Assembly: GCA_024404755.1 (NCBI GenBank)
Contig: JAKSPN010000005.1
Coordinates: forward strand, 1-34,036
From: Clostridia bacterium
GTDB taxonomy: Bacteria; Bacillota; Clostridia; Oscillospirales; Acutalibacteraceae
Length of the DNA stretch: 34,036 nt
Direction of reading: 5' to 3'
Program-made: the position numbers and the translations under genes
Shown here: positions 7,419 through 17,717 of the stretch, one piece after another
Numbering within the stretch: the first letter of the stretch is position 1
How the letters are laid out: each line of letters starts with the position of its first letter
Notes under the pieces: model-generated
What the model was told of the DNA's origin: nothing
Database searches by the model: none
What the model saw: only the letters and a program-made list of their open reading frames with translations

Positions 7419-9095
7419 TCAGAACAAACCGGTGATTTTGCCGTTTTCGTCCACGTCGATGTTCTCGGCGGCCGGTTTTTTCGGAAGACCGGGCATCGTC
7501 AGAATATCGCCGGTCAAAACGACCACGAAGCCCGCGCCCGCGGACACTTTTACGTTCTTGACGGTCACGGTGAAGTCCTCCGGCGCACCGAGTTTGGTCG
7601 GGTCATCCGAGAAACTGTACTGCGTTTTGGCGATACACACCGGCAGTTTATCGAAACCGAGCGCGGTCAGTTGGGCAATCTGCTTTTTGGCATTCGGCAT
7701 CACGGTAATGCCGCTGCCGCCGTAGACTTTTTTGACCACCGCTTCGATTTTTTCCTCAATCGAGGCATCGAGTTCGTACGAGAAGGTGAAATCGCCCTGC
7801 TCCTCTTCGCAAAGGCGCACCACCTCGCGCGCGAGATCTTCGCCGCCCTTGCCGCCTTCCGCCCACACGGTCGAAAGCACGGTGTTGACACCGAGTTCGC
7901 GGCATTTCGCAATGATAAAGTCGATTTCCGCATCGGTATCGGTCGGGAAGCGGTTGACCGCCACCACGCACGGCAGTTTATACACGTTTTTGATGTTGGA
8001 GACGTGGCGGAGCAGGTTCGGAATACCTTTTTCGAGTGCCGTCAAGTCTTCGGTGTTCAGTTCGGTTTTGGCGAGCCCGCCGTGCATTTTAAGCGCGCGC
8101 ACCGTTGCCACGACCACCACCGCATCGGGAGTAAGACCCGCCATACGGCATTTGATATCGAGGAATTTCTCCGCGCCGAGGTCCGCGCCGAAACCGGCTT
8201 CCGTAATGGTATAGTCCCCCATTTTGAGCGCCAAACGGGTCGCCATCACGGAGTTGCAGCCGTGGGCGATGTTGGCAAACGGGCCGCCGTGGACAAACGC
8301 GGGCGTACCTTCAAGCGTTTGCACGAGGTTCGGTTTAATCGCATCTTTAAGAAGCGCGGTCATCGCGCCGACAGCGTTTAAGTCGCCCGCCGTGACCGGT
8401 TTATCGTCAAACGTATACGCCACGACGATGCGGGACAAGCGCTCTTTCAAATCGGTGATGGACGAAGCGAGGCAGAACACCGCCATAATCTCGCTCGCCA
8501 CGGTGATGTCAAAGCCGTCTTCGCGCGGCACACCGTTGGTTTTGCCGCCCATGCCGTCCACCACAAAGCGGAGCTGACGGTCGTTCATATCCACACAGCG
8601 TTTCCACGTGATTTTGCGCACGTCGATGCCGAGGGCGTTGCCCTGTTGGATGTGGTTGTCGAGCATCGCGGCAAGCAGGTTGTTCGCCGCACCGATCGCA
8701 TGGAAGTCGCCGGTAAAGTGGAGGTTGATATCCTCCATCGGTACGACCTGCGCGTAACCGCCGCCGGCGGCGCCGCCTTTCACACCGAACACCGGACCGA
8801 GCGACGGCTCGCGAAGCGCCACCGTCACGTCTTTACCGATGCGGGACAAACCGTCCGCAAGACCGATGGTCGTGGTGGTTTTGCCCTCGCCCGCGGGAGT
8901 CGGGGTAATGGCGGTAACAAGCACCAGTTTGCCGTTTTCGCGGTCGGTTTCTTTAATCAGCGCCGGATCGACTTTTGCTTTATAGCGACCGTACTGTTCG
9001 ATATACTTCTCGTCCACGTGGGCACGAGCGGCGATTTCGCCGATGGGTTTCATTTGGCATTGCTGTGCAATTTCAATGTCGGATAAATACGCCAT
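7419..9095 (-). CDS. fhs: Formate--tetrahydrofolate ligase
   Basis: This cytoplasmic enzyme makes 10-formyl-THF from formate, THF and ATP. The ATP-binding motif [20 protein letters not shown] (about residues 63-82) is followed by [20 protein letters not shown] and the folate/formate-site stretch [20 protein letters not shown], all diagnostic. The C-terminus [18 protein letters not shown] is also typical. Length (558 residues) is normal. I chose the ATG at 9095 with AAAGGAGAG 8 nt upstream; the GTG at 9104 overlaps the purL stop. It is the last gene of the purine operon, 5 bp after purL. That position makes sense because PurN and the AICAR formyltransferase both consume 10-formyl-THF and the leader riboswitch senses its shortage. 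Confidence 0.97.
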   Translation of the reverse strand: MAYLSDIEIAQQCQMKPIGEIAARAHVDEKYIEQYGRYKAKVDPALIKETDRENGKLVLVTAITPTPAGEGKTTTTIGLADGLSRIGKDVTVALREPSLGPVFGVKGGAAGGGYAQVVPMEDINLHFTGDFHAIGAANNLLAAMLDNHIQQGNALGIDVRKITWKRCVDMNDRQLRFVVDGMGGKTNGVPREDGFDITVASEIMAVFCLASSITDLKERLSRIVVAYTFDDKPVTAGDLNAVGAMTALLKDAIKPNLVQTLEGTPAFVHGGPFANIAHGCNSVMATRLALKMGDYTITEAGFGADLGAEKFLDIKCRMAGLTPDAVVVVATVRALKMHGGLAKTELNTEDLTALEKGIPNLLRHVSNIKNVYKLPCVVAVNRFPTDTDAEIDFIIAKCRELGVNTVLSTVWAEGGKGGEDLAREVVRLCEEEQGDFTFSYELDASIEEKIEAVVKKVYGGSGITVMPNAKKQIAQLTALGFDKLPVCIAKTQYSFSDDPTKLGAPEDFTVTVKNVKVSAGAGFVVVLTGDILTMPGLPKKPAAENIDVDENGKITGLF

Positions 9096-9100
9096 AGGGA

Positions 9101-12100
9101 TCACTCTCCTTTGAAATATTTGACCGCCGACTTAAACATCTTGATGTCATAGTCGCCGATAACGTTTTTGTAAAGTCCGCTTCCGATACGCTCGCTGTGG
9201 CCCATTTTGCCGAACACGCGGCCGTCCGGCGAGGTGATACCCTCGATGGCGAATGCGGAGTTGTTCGGGTTAAACGCCACGTCGCCGGTCGCGTTGCCGT
9301 CAAAATCGACGTACTGCGTGGCGATTTGGCCGTTTTTCGCGAGTTCGCGGATGAGTTCCTCGCTCGCATAGAAGCGGCCCTCACCGTGGGAAATCGGGAC
9401 GTTCAAGATATCGCCCACGTTGACCCCTTTAAGCCACGGAGACTTGTTGGAAGCCACGCGCGTGCGCACAATCTTCGACTGGTGGCGGGCGATGGTGTTG
9501 AACGTCAAGGTCGGGCAATTCTCGTCGGTGTCGATGATTTTGCCGTACGGCACAAGACCGAGTTTGATAAGCGCTTGGAAGCCGTTGCAAATACCGCACA
9601 TCAGGCCGTCGCGGTTGTCGAGCAGGTCGGTGACCGCTTCTTTAATCGCGGCGTTGCGGAAGAATGCGGTAATGAATTTGCCGCTGCCGTCCGGCTCGTC
9701 ACCGCCGGAGAAACCGCCCGGGACAAACACGATTTGCGACTGCTTGACCGCATCGGCAAACTCCTCCACACTGCGGCGAATGCCGTCGGCAGAGAGGTTG
9801 TTAATCACATAAATCTGCGCTTCGGCACCCGCATCCTCGACCGCTTTCGCGCTGTCGAATTCGCAGTTGGTGCCCGGGAACGGCGGAAGGGGCACTTTCG
9901 GTTTTGCCACCGTAATCGCAGGCGCAGCGGTATTGCGACCGTCGTAGGAGAACGTCTCCATCGCGGACGGGGTTTGCGCGATGTTGCAGGCGTACACGCC
10001 TTCGAGTTTGTTCTCGTAAATGGTGGAAAGCGTCGAAAGCGCCACACTCTCGCCCTCGCGGGTAATGCTGTCGCCGTTCGTCACCGCGCCGAGGAGAACG
10101 CCGTCCGTCTCCCCCGTTACTTCGAGGACGAAACTGCCGTAGGCATAGCCGAACAGATCTTCCATCGACAGTCCGTCGGCGTAATCGAAGCCGAAGCCGT
10201 TGCCGAGCGCCATTTTGTAGACCGCTTCCGCAACCCCGCCGAGCCCCGGCGTGTAGCAGGAAACCGCCTTGCCCGAACGAAGCAGGTCGGTGACTTTATC
10301 GAAGAGTTTTAAGAGACTTTCCGCCGTCGGCAGACCGTTTTCGTCCACCTCGGGTTTGAGCCACACCACACGGTTGCCCGCCTTTTTGAATTCCGGCGAA
10401 ACGACCGAAGCGGTTTTTTCGGTGGTCACGGCGAACGACACGAGCGTCGGCGGCACGTCGATATTCTCGAACGAGCCACTCATCGAGTCTTTGCCGCCGA
10501 TGGCGCCGATACCGAGTTCTTTTTGGGCTTTGAACGCGCCGAGCAGCGCCGAAAACGGCTTGCCCCAACGCTTGCCGTCGGTACCGGGTTTCTCGAAATA
10601 CTCTTGGAACGTGAGGTACACGTCCTCGAATTTGGCACCGGTAGCAATAAGTTTTGCCGCCGATTCCACCACCGCGAGATACGCGCCGTGGAACGGGCTT
10701 TGCTCGGTAATATACGGGTTATAGCCCCACGACATCAGCGAGCAGTCATCGGTGTGTTGTTTTTCCACCGAGATTTTTTGCACCATCGCCTGAATCGGGG
10801 TTTTTTGGTACTTGCCGCCGAACGGCATCAGCACCGTGCCCGCGCCGATGGTCGAGTCAAAACGCTCGGAAAGGCCGCGTTTGGAGCAGACGTTGAGGTC
10901 CGCTAAAAGCGCTTTATAACTGTCGGTAAACGTGCCGCCGATTTCCTTTTCGGGTTTAGCAGTCGCCGCCGGCAAAATCGTAATATGCTTGTCCGCGCCG
11001 TTGGAATTTAAGAATTCGCGGCTCACGTCCACAATGGTATTGCCGTTCCACGTCATCGTCAGCCGCGGCTCGGCGGTCACGGTCGCGACCGGACACGCTT
11101 GCAGGTTTTCTTTTTCGGCGAGCGCCAAGAACGCCGCCACGTCGTTTGCTTCAACGACCACCGCCATACGCTCTTGCGATTCGCTGATAGCGAGTTCGGT
11201 GCCGTCAAGACCCTCGTATTTCTTCGGCACGGCATTGAGGTCAATGGAAAGACCGTCCGCCAATTCGCCGATAGCGACCGACACGCCGCCCGCGCCGAAG
11301 TCGTTACAGCGTTTAATCATACGGCAGGCATCGCCGTTTCTAAACAAGCGTTGGAGTTTGCGTTCTTCGGGGGCGTTACCTTTTTGCACTTCCGCGCCGC
11401 AAGTCTCCACCGAATGGGAGTCGTGCGCTTTGGAAGAGCCGGTCGCACCGCCGATACCGTCGCGGCCGGTACTGCCGCCGAGGAGAATGACCACGTCGCC
11501 GGGCGCGGGCACTTCGCGGCGGACGTTTTCCGCCGGAGTGGCCGCGATGACCGCGCCGATTTCCATCCGTTTCGCGGCGTAGCCGGGATGATACAACTCA
11601 TCCACAATGCCGGTGGCAAGACCGATTTGGTTGCCGTAGGACGAATAGCCGTTCGCGGCAGTCGTCGCAATTTTACGCGGCGGCAGTGTGCCGGGAAGGG
11701 TGTCGCACACCGGAACGGTCGGATCGGCCGCGCCGGTGAGACGCATCGCGCCGTAGACGTAGGAACGGCCGGACAGCGGATCGCGGATAGCGCCGCCGAT
11801 GCAGGTTGCCGCGCCGCCGAACGGCTCGATTTCGGTCGGGTGGTTGTGGGTTTCGTTTTTGAAAAGAAGCAACCACGGCTCGGTTTTGCCGTCCACCTCC
11901 ACGTCGATTTTAACGGTGCAGGCGTTGATTTCTTCCGATTCGTCGAGTTTAGTGAGTTTGCCGGTCTTTTTGAGATAGCGCACGGCGAGCGTGGCGATAT
12001 CCATCAGGCAAACGGGTTTTGTGCGCCCGAGTTCTTTGCGGGTCGCCAAATAATCGTTGTACGCCTCTTCCAGCAGTTTGTCCTCGAACTTCACGTCGTC

Positions 12101-12793
12101 GATGACCGTGCCGAAGGTGGTATGGCGGCAATGGTCCGACCAGTAGGTGTCAATCATACGGATTTCGGTGATGGTCGGGTCGCGCTGTTCTTTTTCGAAA
12201 TAGGCGCGGCAGAACGCGATATCGTCCACGTCCATCGCAAGACCGTAAGTCTTGATAAACGCGGCAAGCTCGTCGCGGGAAAGTTTCGTAAAGCCGGTAA
12301 GCGTTTCCACCGTTTCGGGGATATCGTAATCGACTTTAAGCGTTTCCGGTTTATCGAGCGCGGCTTCGCGCGCCTCCACCGGGTTGATAACGTATTTTTT
12401 GATTTCCGCCACGTCCGCCTCGGTCAAATTGCCGTACAGCGCATAGAGTTTCGCACTGCGAATCAGCGGGCGTTCGCTTTGGAACAACAGCTGGATGCAC
12501 TGTGCCGCAGAATCCGCGCGCTGGTCAAACTGACCGGGCAGATATTCCACCGCGAACACCGTAGCCCCCGCCAAATCCACGTCGGCGGTGGCGATATCCA
12601 GCTGCGGCTCGGAAAACACGGTTTTTACCGCGTAGTCGAACTGCTCGGCGGTGATGTTTTCCGCATCGTAACGGTTAAACAGCCGCACGTCGGAAAGCCC
12701 GCTGATTCCGAGCAGACTTTTCGCATCGTTTTTCAGCGCGTTGGCTTCGTTTTGAAGTCCCGCGCGTTTTTCCACAAAAATTCTGTAAACCAT
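9101..12793 (-). CDS. purL: Phosphoribosylformylglycinamidine synthase, single-chain
   Basis: This cytoplasmic enzyme converts FGAR, glutamine and ATP to FGAM. At 1230 residues it is the large fused form with PurS-like, PurL and PurQ-like glutaminase parts, so no purS or purQ is needed. Visible motifs are [15 protein letters not shown] (about residue 210), [38 protein letters not shown] and, near 1065, the glutaminase nucleophile motif [15 protein letters not shown]. The late PISHGEGRF supplies the His-Glu pair. The glutaminase triad therefore looks intact, unlike that of PurF in this operon. The ATG at 12793 has GGAGG 8 nt upstream. It follows purD by 3 bp and precedes fhs by 5 bp. Confidence 0.97.
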   Translation of the reverse strand: MVYRIFVEKRAGLQNEANALKNDAKSLLGISGLSDVRLFNRYDAENITAEQFDYAVKTVFSEPQLDIATADVDLAGATVFAVEYLPGQFDQRADSAAQCIQLLFQSERPLIRSAKLYALYGNLTEADVAEIKKYVINPVEAREAALDKPETLKVDYDIPETVETLTGFTKLSRDELAAFIKTYGLAMDVDDIAFCRAYFEKEQRDPTITEIRMIDTYWSDHCRHTTFGTVIDDVKFEDKLLEEAYNDYLATRKELGRTKPVCLMDIATLAVRYLKKTGKLTKLDESEEINACTVKIDVEVDGKTEPWLLLFKNETHNHPTEIEPFGGAATCIGGAIRDPLSGRSYVYGAMRLTGAADPTVPVCDTLPGTLPPRKIATTAANGYSSYGNQIGLATGIVDELYHPGYAAKRMEIGAVIAATPAENVRREVPAPGDVVILLGGSTGRDGIGGATGSSKAHDSHSVETCGAEVQKGNAPEERKLQRLFRNGDACRMIKRCNDFGAGGVSVAIGELADGLSIDLNAVPKKYEGLDGTELAISESQERMAVVVEANDVAAFLALAEKENLQACPVATVTAEPRLTMTWNGNTIVDVSREFLNSNGADKHITILPAATAKPEKEIGGTFTDSYKALLADLNVCSKRGLSERFDSTIGAGTVLMPFGGKYQKTPIQAMVQKISVEKQHTDDCSLMSWGYNPYITEQSPFHGAYLAVVESAAKLIATGAKFEDVYLTFQEYFEKPGTDGKRWGKPFSALLGAFKAQKELGIGAIGGKDSMSGSFENIDVPPTLVSFAVTTEKTASVVSPEFKKAGNRVVWLKPEVDENGLPTAESLLKLFDKVTDLLRSGKAVSCYTPGLGGVAEAVYKMALGNGFGFDYADGLSMEDLFGYAYGSFVLEVTGETDGVLLGAVTNGDSITREGESVALSTLSTIYENKLEGVYACNIAQTPSAMETFSYDGRNTAAPAITVAKPKVPLPPFPGTNCEFDSAKAVEDAGAEAQIYVINNLSADGIRRSVEEFADAVKQSQIVFVPGGFSGGDEPDGSGKFITAFFRNAAIKEAVTDLLDNRDGLMCGICNGFQALIKLGLVPYGKIIDTDENCPTLTFNTIARHQSKIVRTRVASNKSPWLKGVNVGDILNVPISHGEGRFYASEELIRELAKNGQIATQYVDFDGNATGDVAFNPNNSAFAIEGITSPDGRVFGKMGHSERIGSGLYKNVIGDYDIKMFKSAVKYFKGE

Positions 12794-12796
12794 CGT

Positions 12797-14065
12797 TTAT
12801 TCCTCCAAAGCGCGAAGCGCTCTTTGACCGATATCGTGACGGAAAAAGGCGTTACCGAACGAGACGGTGGAAACGCGGCTATACGCGGTTTTAATCGCGG
12901 CGGGAAGCGTATCTTCCACCGCGGTCACACCGAGTACGCGGCCGCCGTTCGTGAGCAATTTGCCGTCTTTAAGCGTCGCTCCCGCCACGTAAACGTACGG
13001 TGCGGTTTCGGCGGGAATGGTCATCTCGAAACCCTTTTCGTAAGAAACGGGATACCCCTCGGACGCCATCACGACACAGCAGGCGTTTTTGTCGTAAAAT
13101 TTCACGTCGCAGTCGGCGAGCGTGCCGTTCGTCACCGCCTGCATCACGGTGAGCAGATCGGATTTGAGAAGCGGCAGCACCACCTGCGTTTCGGGGTCGC
13201 CGAAACGGCAGTTATATTCAATGACTTTCGGGCCGTCGGGAGTCAGCATCAAACCGAAGTAGAGACAACCTTGGAAGGTTCTCCCCTCCGCGTTCATGGC
13301 GTTCATGGTCGGCAGGAAGATGGTTTCCATACACTCCGCCGCGATATCCGCCGTGTAATACGGGTTCGGCGCAATCGTGCCCATACCGCCGGTGTTAAGT
13401 CCCGTGTCGTTGTCGCCGGCGCGTTTGTGGTCCATCGAGGACACCATCGGCACCACCACGTTGCCGTCCGTAAAGGACAACACGGACACTTCGGGGCCGG
13501 TCAAAAACTCCTCAATGACAATATTTTCGCCGCTTTTGCCGAACTTTTTGTCCTGCATCATCGACACGACAGCGGCTTTCGCCTCGTCGCGCGTTTCGGC
13601 GATGACCACGCCTTTGCCGAGCGCCAAACCGTCGGCTTTGATGACCGTCGGCACGGGCGCGGTTTCCAGATACGCGAGCGCGGCGTTCAAATCGTTAAAC
13701 GTCTCGTAGCGGGCGGTGGGAATGCCGTATTTTTTCATCAAATCTTTCGAGAACACTTTACTGCCCTCGATAATGGCGGCGTTCGCTTTCGGCCCGAAGC
13801 AGGGAATCCCCTTTTCGTTCAATGCATCGACACAGCCGAGCACCAACGGATCGTCCGGCGCAACAACGGCATAGTCCACCGCGTTTTCCACGGCGAAATT
13901 GACGATACCGTCAATATCGGTGGCTTTGATGTTCACACAGGTGGCATCTGCCGCCATTCCGCCGTTGCCCGGCAGAGCGAAAATTTCGGTCACAGCGGGA
14001 TTTTCGTTCAGTTTTTTGATAATGGCGTGCTCCCGTCCTCCGGAGCCGACGACCAACAGTTTCAT
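12797..14065 (-). CDS. purD: Phosphoribosylamine--glycine ligase
   Basis: This cytoplasmic ATP-grasp enzyme makes GAR from phosphoribosylamine, glycine and ATP. The N-terminus MKLLVVGSGGREHAIIKKL is the family signature. VVAPDDPLVLGCVDAL, FGPKANAAIIEGSKVFSKDL and the ATP-grasp stretch IKADGLALGKGVVIAET follow, then NTGGMGTIAPNPYYT and YNCRFGDPETQVVLPLL. Length (422) is normal. The ATG at 14065 has AAGGAGG 6 nt upstream. It sits 11 bp after the AICAR formyltransferase gene and 3 bp before purL. Its substrate phosphoribosylamine is short-lived and is made by the atypical PurF of the same operon. Confidence 0.97.
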   Translation of the reverse strand: MKLLVVGSGGREHAIIKKLNENPAVTEIFALPGNGGMAADATCVNIKATDIDGIVNFAVENAVDYAVVAPDDPLVLGCVDALNEKGIPCFGPKANAAIIEGSKVFSKDLMKKYGIPTARYETFNDLNAALAYLETAPVPTVIKADGLALGKGVVIAETRDEAKAAVVSMMQDKKFGKSGENIVIEEFLTGPEVSVLSFTDGNVVVPMVSSMDHKRAGDNDTGLNTGGMGTIAPNPYYTADIAAECMETIFLPTMNAMNAEGRTFQGCLYFGLMLTPDGPKVIEYNCRFGDPETQVVLPLLKSDLLTVMQAVTNGTLADCDVKFYDKNACCVVMASEGYPVSYEKGFEMTIPAETAPYVYVAGATLKDGKLLTNGGRVLGVTAVEDTLPAAIKTAYSRVSTVSFGNAFFRHDIGQRALRALEE

Positions 14066-14076
14066 AGTTTTCCTCC

Positions 14077-15261
14077 TTAATGGTGGAACAAACGCATTTT
14101 CGTAAAGGACATGGTCATACCGTACTTGTCACAGCACTCGATAACCAAATCGTCGCGAATCGAGCCGCCCGGCTCGGCGATGTATTTGACACCGCTCTTC
14201 TTGGCGCGTTCAATGTTGTCGCTGAACGGGAAGAACGCATCCGAGCCGAGCGCCACACCGTCGATGGTGGCGAGATAGGCTTGCTGTTCTTCGCGGGTGA
14301 ACGGCGACGGCTGCTCGGTGAAGTATTTCTGCCAGTTGCCGTCGGCGCACACGTCTTCCTCGTTTTGGTTGATGTACCCGTCAATGACGTTGTCGCGGTC
14401 GGGACGACCGATTTCCGCTTTGAACGGCAGATTGAGCACTTTGTCCGCTTGGCGGAGGAACCACGTATCCGCTTTACTGCCCGCAAGACGGGTGCAATGG
14501 ATACGCGACTGCTGACCGGCGCCGACACCGATTGCCTGACCGTCCACCGCATAGCAGACGGAGTTCGACTGGGTGTATTTGAGCGTGATGAGCGCGATAA
14601 TAAGGTCGCGCACCGCGCTTTCCGGCAGGTCTTTGTTCTTAGTCACAATATCGGAAAGCAGTTCTTTGTTGATTTTGAAGTTGTTGCGGCCCTGCTCAAA
14701 GGTGATACCGAACACCTGTTTATGCTCCGCTTCGGCGGGCACGTAGTTCGGGTCGATTTTCACAATGTTGTAGCCGCCCTTGCGCTTGGTTTTAAGGATT
14801 TCGAGCGCTTCCGGCTCGTAATCCGGCGCAATCACACCGTCGGACACCTCGCGTTTAATCATCAGCGCGGTGGTCACGTCGCAGGTATCGGAAAGCGCCA
14901 CCCAGTCACCGAACGAGCACATACGGTCAGTGCCGCGGGCGCGGGCATAGGCGCAGGCGAGCGGGGACTCGTCGAGACCCTCGATATCGTCCACAAAGCA
15001 GGCTTTTTTCAGTTTATCGGACAGCGGAATACCCACCGCCGCGGAGGTCGGGCTGACGTGTTTGAACGACGTCACCGCCGGAAGACCGAGCGCCTCTTTC
15101 AGCTCTTTAACGAGCTGCCAGGAGTTGAACGCATCGAGGAAGTTGATATACCCCGGACGGCCGTTGAGGATTTCAATCGGCAGGTCGGAGCCGTCGTGCA
15201 TAAAGATTTTCGAGGGTTTTTGGTTGGGGTTGCAACCGTATTTCAGTTCAAATTCTTTCAT
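14077..15261 (-). CDS. purH: AICAR formyltransferase, stand-alone (C-terminal PurH domain)
   Basis: This 394-residue protein corresponds to the AICAR transformylase half of bifunctional PurH, adding a formyl group from 10-formyl-THF to AICAR to give FAICAR. KHVSPTSAAVGIPL (cf. the canonical KHVNPxGAA), QSNSVCYAVDGQAIGVGAGQ, LGSDAFFPFSDNIERA and IAEPGGSIRDD identify the domain. The N-terminal IMP cyclohydrolase domain of ordinary PurH is missing and replaced by a separate gene 12 bp upstream. The opening MKEFELKYGCNPNQKPSKIF shows the protein begins directly with the formyltransferase fold. I chose ATG 15261 with GGAG 8 nt upstream over an in-frame GTG at 15270. The split makes this a two-protein solution for the last two IMP steps. 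Confidence 0.93.
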   Translation of the reverse strand: MKEFELKYGCNPNQKPSKIFMHDGSDLPIEILNGRPGYINFLDAFNSWQLVKELKEALGLPAVTSFKHVSPTSAAVGIPLSDKLKKACFVDDIEGLDESPLACAYARARGTDRMCSFGDWVALSDTCDVTTALMIKREVSDGVIAPDYEPEALEILKTKRKGGYNIVKIDPNYVPAEAEHKQVFGITFEQGRNNFKINKELLSDIVTKNKDLPESAVRDLIIALITLKYTQSNSVCYAVDGQAIGVGAGQQSRIHCTRLAGSKADTWFLRQADKVLNLPFKAEIGRPDRDNVIDGYINQNEEDVCADGNWQKYFTEQPSPFTREEQQAYLATIDGVALGSDAFFPFSDNIERAKKSGVKYIAEPGGSIRDDLVIECCDKYGMTMSFTKMRLFHH

Positions 15262-15273
15262 CGTTCCCACTCC

Positions 15274-15993
15274 TTATTTGTTCTTGTTGATAAGGCGGTT
15301 GTCCGCTTCCCCGGTGGCGAGGTCCACGTAGCGGACGTACAGCGAGATTTTGTTATTCTCGTCGAGCGCGTTCCACAGTTTATCGGTAAACGCGTCGATA
15401 TCGTTGTCAATCGCCACACGCTCCGGCTCGCCCTGGAAGGTCGGAATCGGGTTGCCGTCGCACACGTAGGTGTGGATAAAGTGGCCGAGGCCGGCAACCG
15501 ACGGATAATCAAAAGTATAACGGGCGCAGTCGGAACCGTCCGCGTCGATACTTTTAAGGATGCTCATTTTATAGGTAAAGTCGCCGTCCGCAAAGGTCAG
15601 CATACCGCTGATACGCGGGGTGAAGTTCGGGGCATCCGGCTCAAATTCGCGGGTTTTGAGGGCTTTGCAGAAGCAACCGCCGTTCGCCAGACTGTCGTAA
15701 ATCGTGTCGGTCTGGTTGCCGTTCGTGACGATAAGTTTGTTCTCATACGAACGAATAGCGGCGTAGATGATTAAGCTCGGGTCTTGCACTTTGGAGGCAT
15801 CAAACGGCTCGGTAAACACTTCCCCGTTTTTCTCGGTGAAGATGCGGTTGCGGCTGTTTTCGCTGCGACCCATAATGAAATAGGCGGTAGCGGCTTTTTT
15901 GCCGTCGGCGGTTTTGCCGATGACGATACCGCGGCCGACGTAGGAGTTGTCTTTGATGAGTTCGGCAATGTCGTTGACTTGATAGATGTTCAT
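15274..15993 (-). CDS. purO: IMP cyclohydrolase, archaeal PurO type
   Basis: This 239-residue protein resembles the PurO/IMP_cyclohyd family first known from archaea, which closes FAICAR to IMP and is unrelated to the PurH cyclohydrolase domain. The N-terminus MNIYQVNDIAELIKDNSYVG leads into RGIVIGKTADGKKAATAYFI and MGRSENSRNRIF, matching the family's GR-x-G and SRS-x-NR-type elements. Later sections include YSNKLIVTNG-like text (SYENKLIVTNGNQTDTIYD) and AGLGHFIHTYVCDGN. The ATG at 15993 follows GGGGGG 7 nt upstream; the longer open frame to 16074 runs into purN. The assignment is strengthened by the neighbouring stand-alone formyltransferase, which lacks exactly this activity. Confidence 0.85.
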   Translation of the reverse strand: MNIYQVNDIAELIKDNSYVGRGIVIGKTADGKKAATAYFIMGRSENSRNRIFTEKNGEVFTEPFDASKVQDPSLIIYAAIRSYENKLIVTNGNQTDTIYDSLANGGCFCKALKTREFEPDAPNFTPRISGMLTFADGDFTYKMSILKSIDADGSDCARYTFDYPSVAGLGHFIHTYVCDGNPIPTFQGEPERVAIDNDIDAFTDKLWNALDENNKISLYVRYVDLATGEADNRLINKNK

Positions 15994-16007
15994 AACAGTT
16001 CCCCCCG

Positions 16008-16628
16008 TTAATGATTTTTGGCTTCTAACAGCGCCGCGGCAACTTTCTCGGTGGCCGCAGGCAGGATTTTCCATTCCGCTTGGCGCATCACGCGCTTTTG
16101 CAGGGTTTCGGGCGTGTCGTTGTCGCGGACGGTCACGGCTTTTTGCAGGATAATCTCGCCGCCGTCCGGAATTTCGTTGACGAAATGCACCGTAGCGCCG
16201 GTAACTTTCACGCCTTTTTCCAGCGCCGCTTTATGCACCCGCAATCCGTAAAATCCCTCGCCGCAGAACGACGGGATGAGCGACGGATGCACGTTTAAGA
16301 TACGGCGCTCGAAGTGCGCGGTAAATTTCTTGCTCAAAATCGCCATAAAGCCGGCAAGAACAATCATTTCCGCACCCGCTTCTTCGATTTTTTTGATGAG
16401 TTCGTCCTCAAACTGCTCTTGCGACAAACAGACGGATTTGAGCACCGTAGCGGTGGGAATTCCCGCATCCGCCGCACGTTGCAGCGCGAACGCATCCGCT
16501 TTGTTCGAGAGGACGAGCGCGATTTTGCCGCTTTGCAAAATCCCGCTTTTTTGCGCGTCGATGAGCGCTTGCAAATTCGTGCCGCCGCCGGAAACCAGCA
16601 CGGCAATCTTGATTTTTTTCGTTTTCAC
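16008..16628 (-). CDS. purN: Phosphoribosylglycinamide formyltransferase
   Basis: This cytoplasmic enzyme moves a formyl group from 10-formyl-THF to GAR. IAVLVSGGGTNLQALIDAQ is the phosphate-binding N-terminus. NVHPSLIPSFCGEGFYG carries the HPSLLPSF-like catalytic region, and VTGATVHFVNEIPDGGEII holds the conserved catalytic His and Asp neighbourhood. Length (206) is normal. I chose GTG at 16628 because GGGGAG lies 6 nt upstream; the ATG at 16634 directly abuts that sequence with no spacer. It follows purM by 40 bp and precedes purO by 14 bp. It is one of two enzymes in this operon that consume the product of fhs. Confidence 0.95.
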   Translation of the reverse strand: MKTKKIKIAVLVSGGGTNLQALIDAQKSGILQSGKIALVLSNKADAFALQRAADAGIPTATVLKSVCLSQEQFEDELIKKIEEAGAEMIVLAGFMAILSKKFTAHFERRILNVHPSLIPSFCGEGFYGLRVHKAALEKGVKVTGATVHFVNEIPDGGEIILQKAVTVRDNDTPETLQKRVMRQAEWKILPAATEKVAAALLEAKNH

Positions 16629-16668
16629 AACCATCTCCCCTTTCGAAATTCGGGAAAGTGCTCAGTGA

Positions 16669-17712
16669 TTATTCGATGATGATTTTTTCGTCCGAAGCGA
16701 CGATTTCGCCGATAACGTAGGCATCCTCGCCGGCTTCTTTCAGCACAGCGAGCGCTTTGTCGGCCTCCTCTTTGGCGACGACGATGCTCATACCGACACC
16801 CATATTAAAGGTGTTGAACATATCGCGTTCGGAGATGCCGCCCTGTTTTTGGATGAGGTCGAAAATCGGCAGGATTTTCACCGCGCTCTTTTGGATTTTC
16901 GCGCCGAGACCGTCCGGAATACTGCGCGGAATGTTCTCATAAAAGCCGCCGCCGGTGATATGGGAAATGCCTTTCACCGTCACCGCTTCCAAAAGCGCGA
17001 GCACGGGTTTTACGTAAATGCGGGTGGGCGCGAGCAGCGCTTCTCCGACGGATTTGCCGCCGAGTTCCGCAAGCGGGGTTTTAATGTCGGCGTTTTCCAC
17101 GTCGAACACCTTACGCACGAGCGAGAAGCCGTTGGAGTGCACGCCGCTGGACGGCAGCGCAATCACCACGTCCCCCGCTTGCATCGTTTTGTTTTGGATG
17201 ATTTTGGCTTTGTCTACCACACCGGTGCAGTAGCCCGCCAAATCGTATTCGTCTTCGGGATAGAAGCCGGGCATCTCGGCGGTTTCGCCGCCGATGAGCG
17301 CCGCGCCCGATTGCACGCAACCGTCGCACACGCCTTTAACGATGTCGGCGATGCGCTCCGGCACGTTTTTGCCGCAGGCGATGTAGTCGAGGAAAAACAG
17401 CGGTTTCGCGCCGCAGCAAATAATGTCGTTGACACACATCGCCACGCAATCGATACCGACCGTATCGTGCTTGTCCATAAGAAACGCGAGTTTCAGCTTC
17501 GTGCCGACACCGTCGGTGCCGGAAACGAGGACCGGACGGGTAATGCCCTCCAAATCCAGTTCAAACAGACCGCCGAAGCCGCCCACGTCCGAGCAAACTC
17601 CGGAAGTCATCGTCTTGGCGATATGTTGTTTCATCAGTTCCACCGCTTTGTAGCCGGCGGTAATGTCCACACCGGCGGCGGCGTACGCCTCCGAGCGAGA
17701 ATTGGCGTTCAT
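16669..17712 (-). CDS. purM: Phosphoribosylformylglycinamidine cyclo-ligase (AIR synthetase)
   Basis: This cytoplasmic ATP-dependent enzyme closes FGAM to [23 protein letters not shown], then [20 protein letters not shown] and [18 protein letters not shown] are the expected ATP-binding and subunit motifs, and [20 protein letters not shown] is characteristic near the C-terminus. Length (347) is normal. I chose ATG 17712 with AAAGGAG 8 nt upstream; the longer open frame to 17748 overlaps purF. It begins 5 bp after the purF stop codon, so coupled translation is likely. Confidence 0.97.
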   Translation of the reverse strand: MNANSRSEAYAAAGVDITAGYKAVELMKQHIAKTMTSGVCSDVGGFGGLFELDLEGITRPVLVSGTDGVGTKLKLAFLMDKHDTVGIDCVAMCVNDIICCGAKPLFFLDYIACGKNVPERIADIVKGVCDGCVQSGAALIGGETAEMPGFYPEDEYDLAGYCTGVVDKAKIIQNKTMQAGDVVIALPSSGVHSNGFSLVRKVFDVENADIKTPLAELGGKSVGEALLAPTRIYVKPVLALLEAVTVKGISHITGGGFYENIPRSIPDGLGAKIQKSAVKILPIFDLIQKQGGISERDMFNTFNMGVGMSIVVAKEEADKALAVLKEAGEDAYVIGEIVASDEKIIIE

Positions 17713-17717
17713 GGCGC

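Noticed and set aside
11099..14080. 993-codon open frame on the plus strand
   Set aside because: It lies exactly antisense to purL and purD. The protein is Arg/His/Val-rich with no recognisable domains and the frame lacks a ribosome binding site. It results from GC-rich codon use on the opposite strand.
14080..15774. 564-codon plus-strand open frame
   Set aside because: Antisense to the AICAR formyltransferase and purO genes, with no family resemblance.
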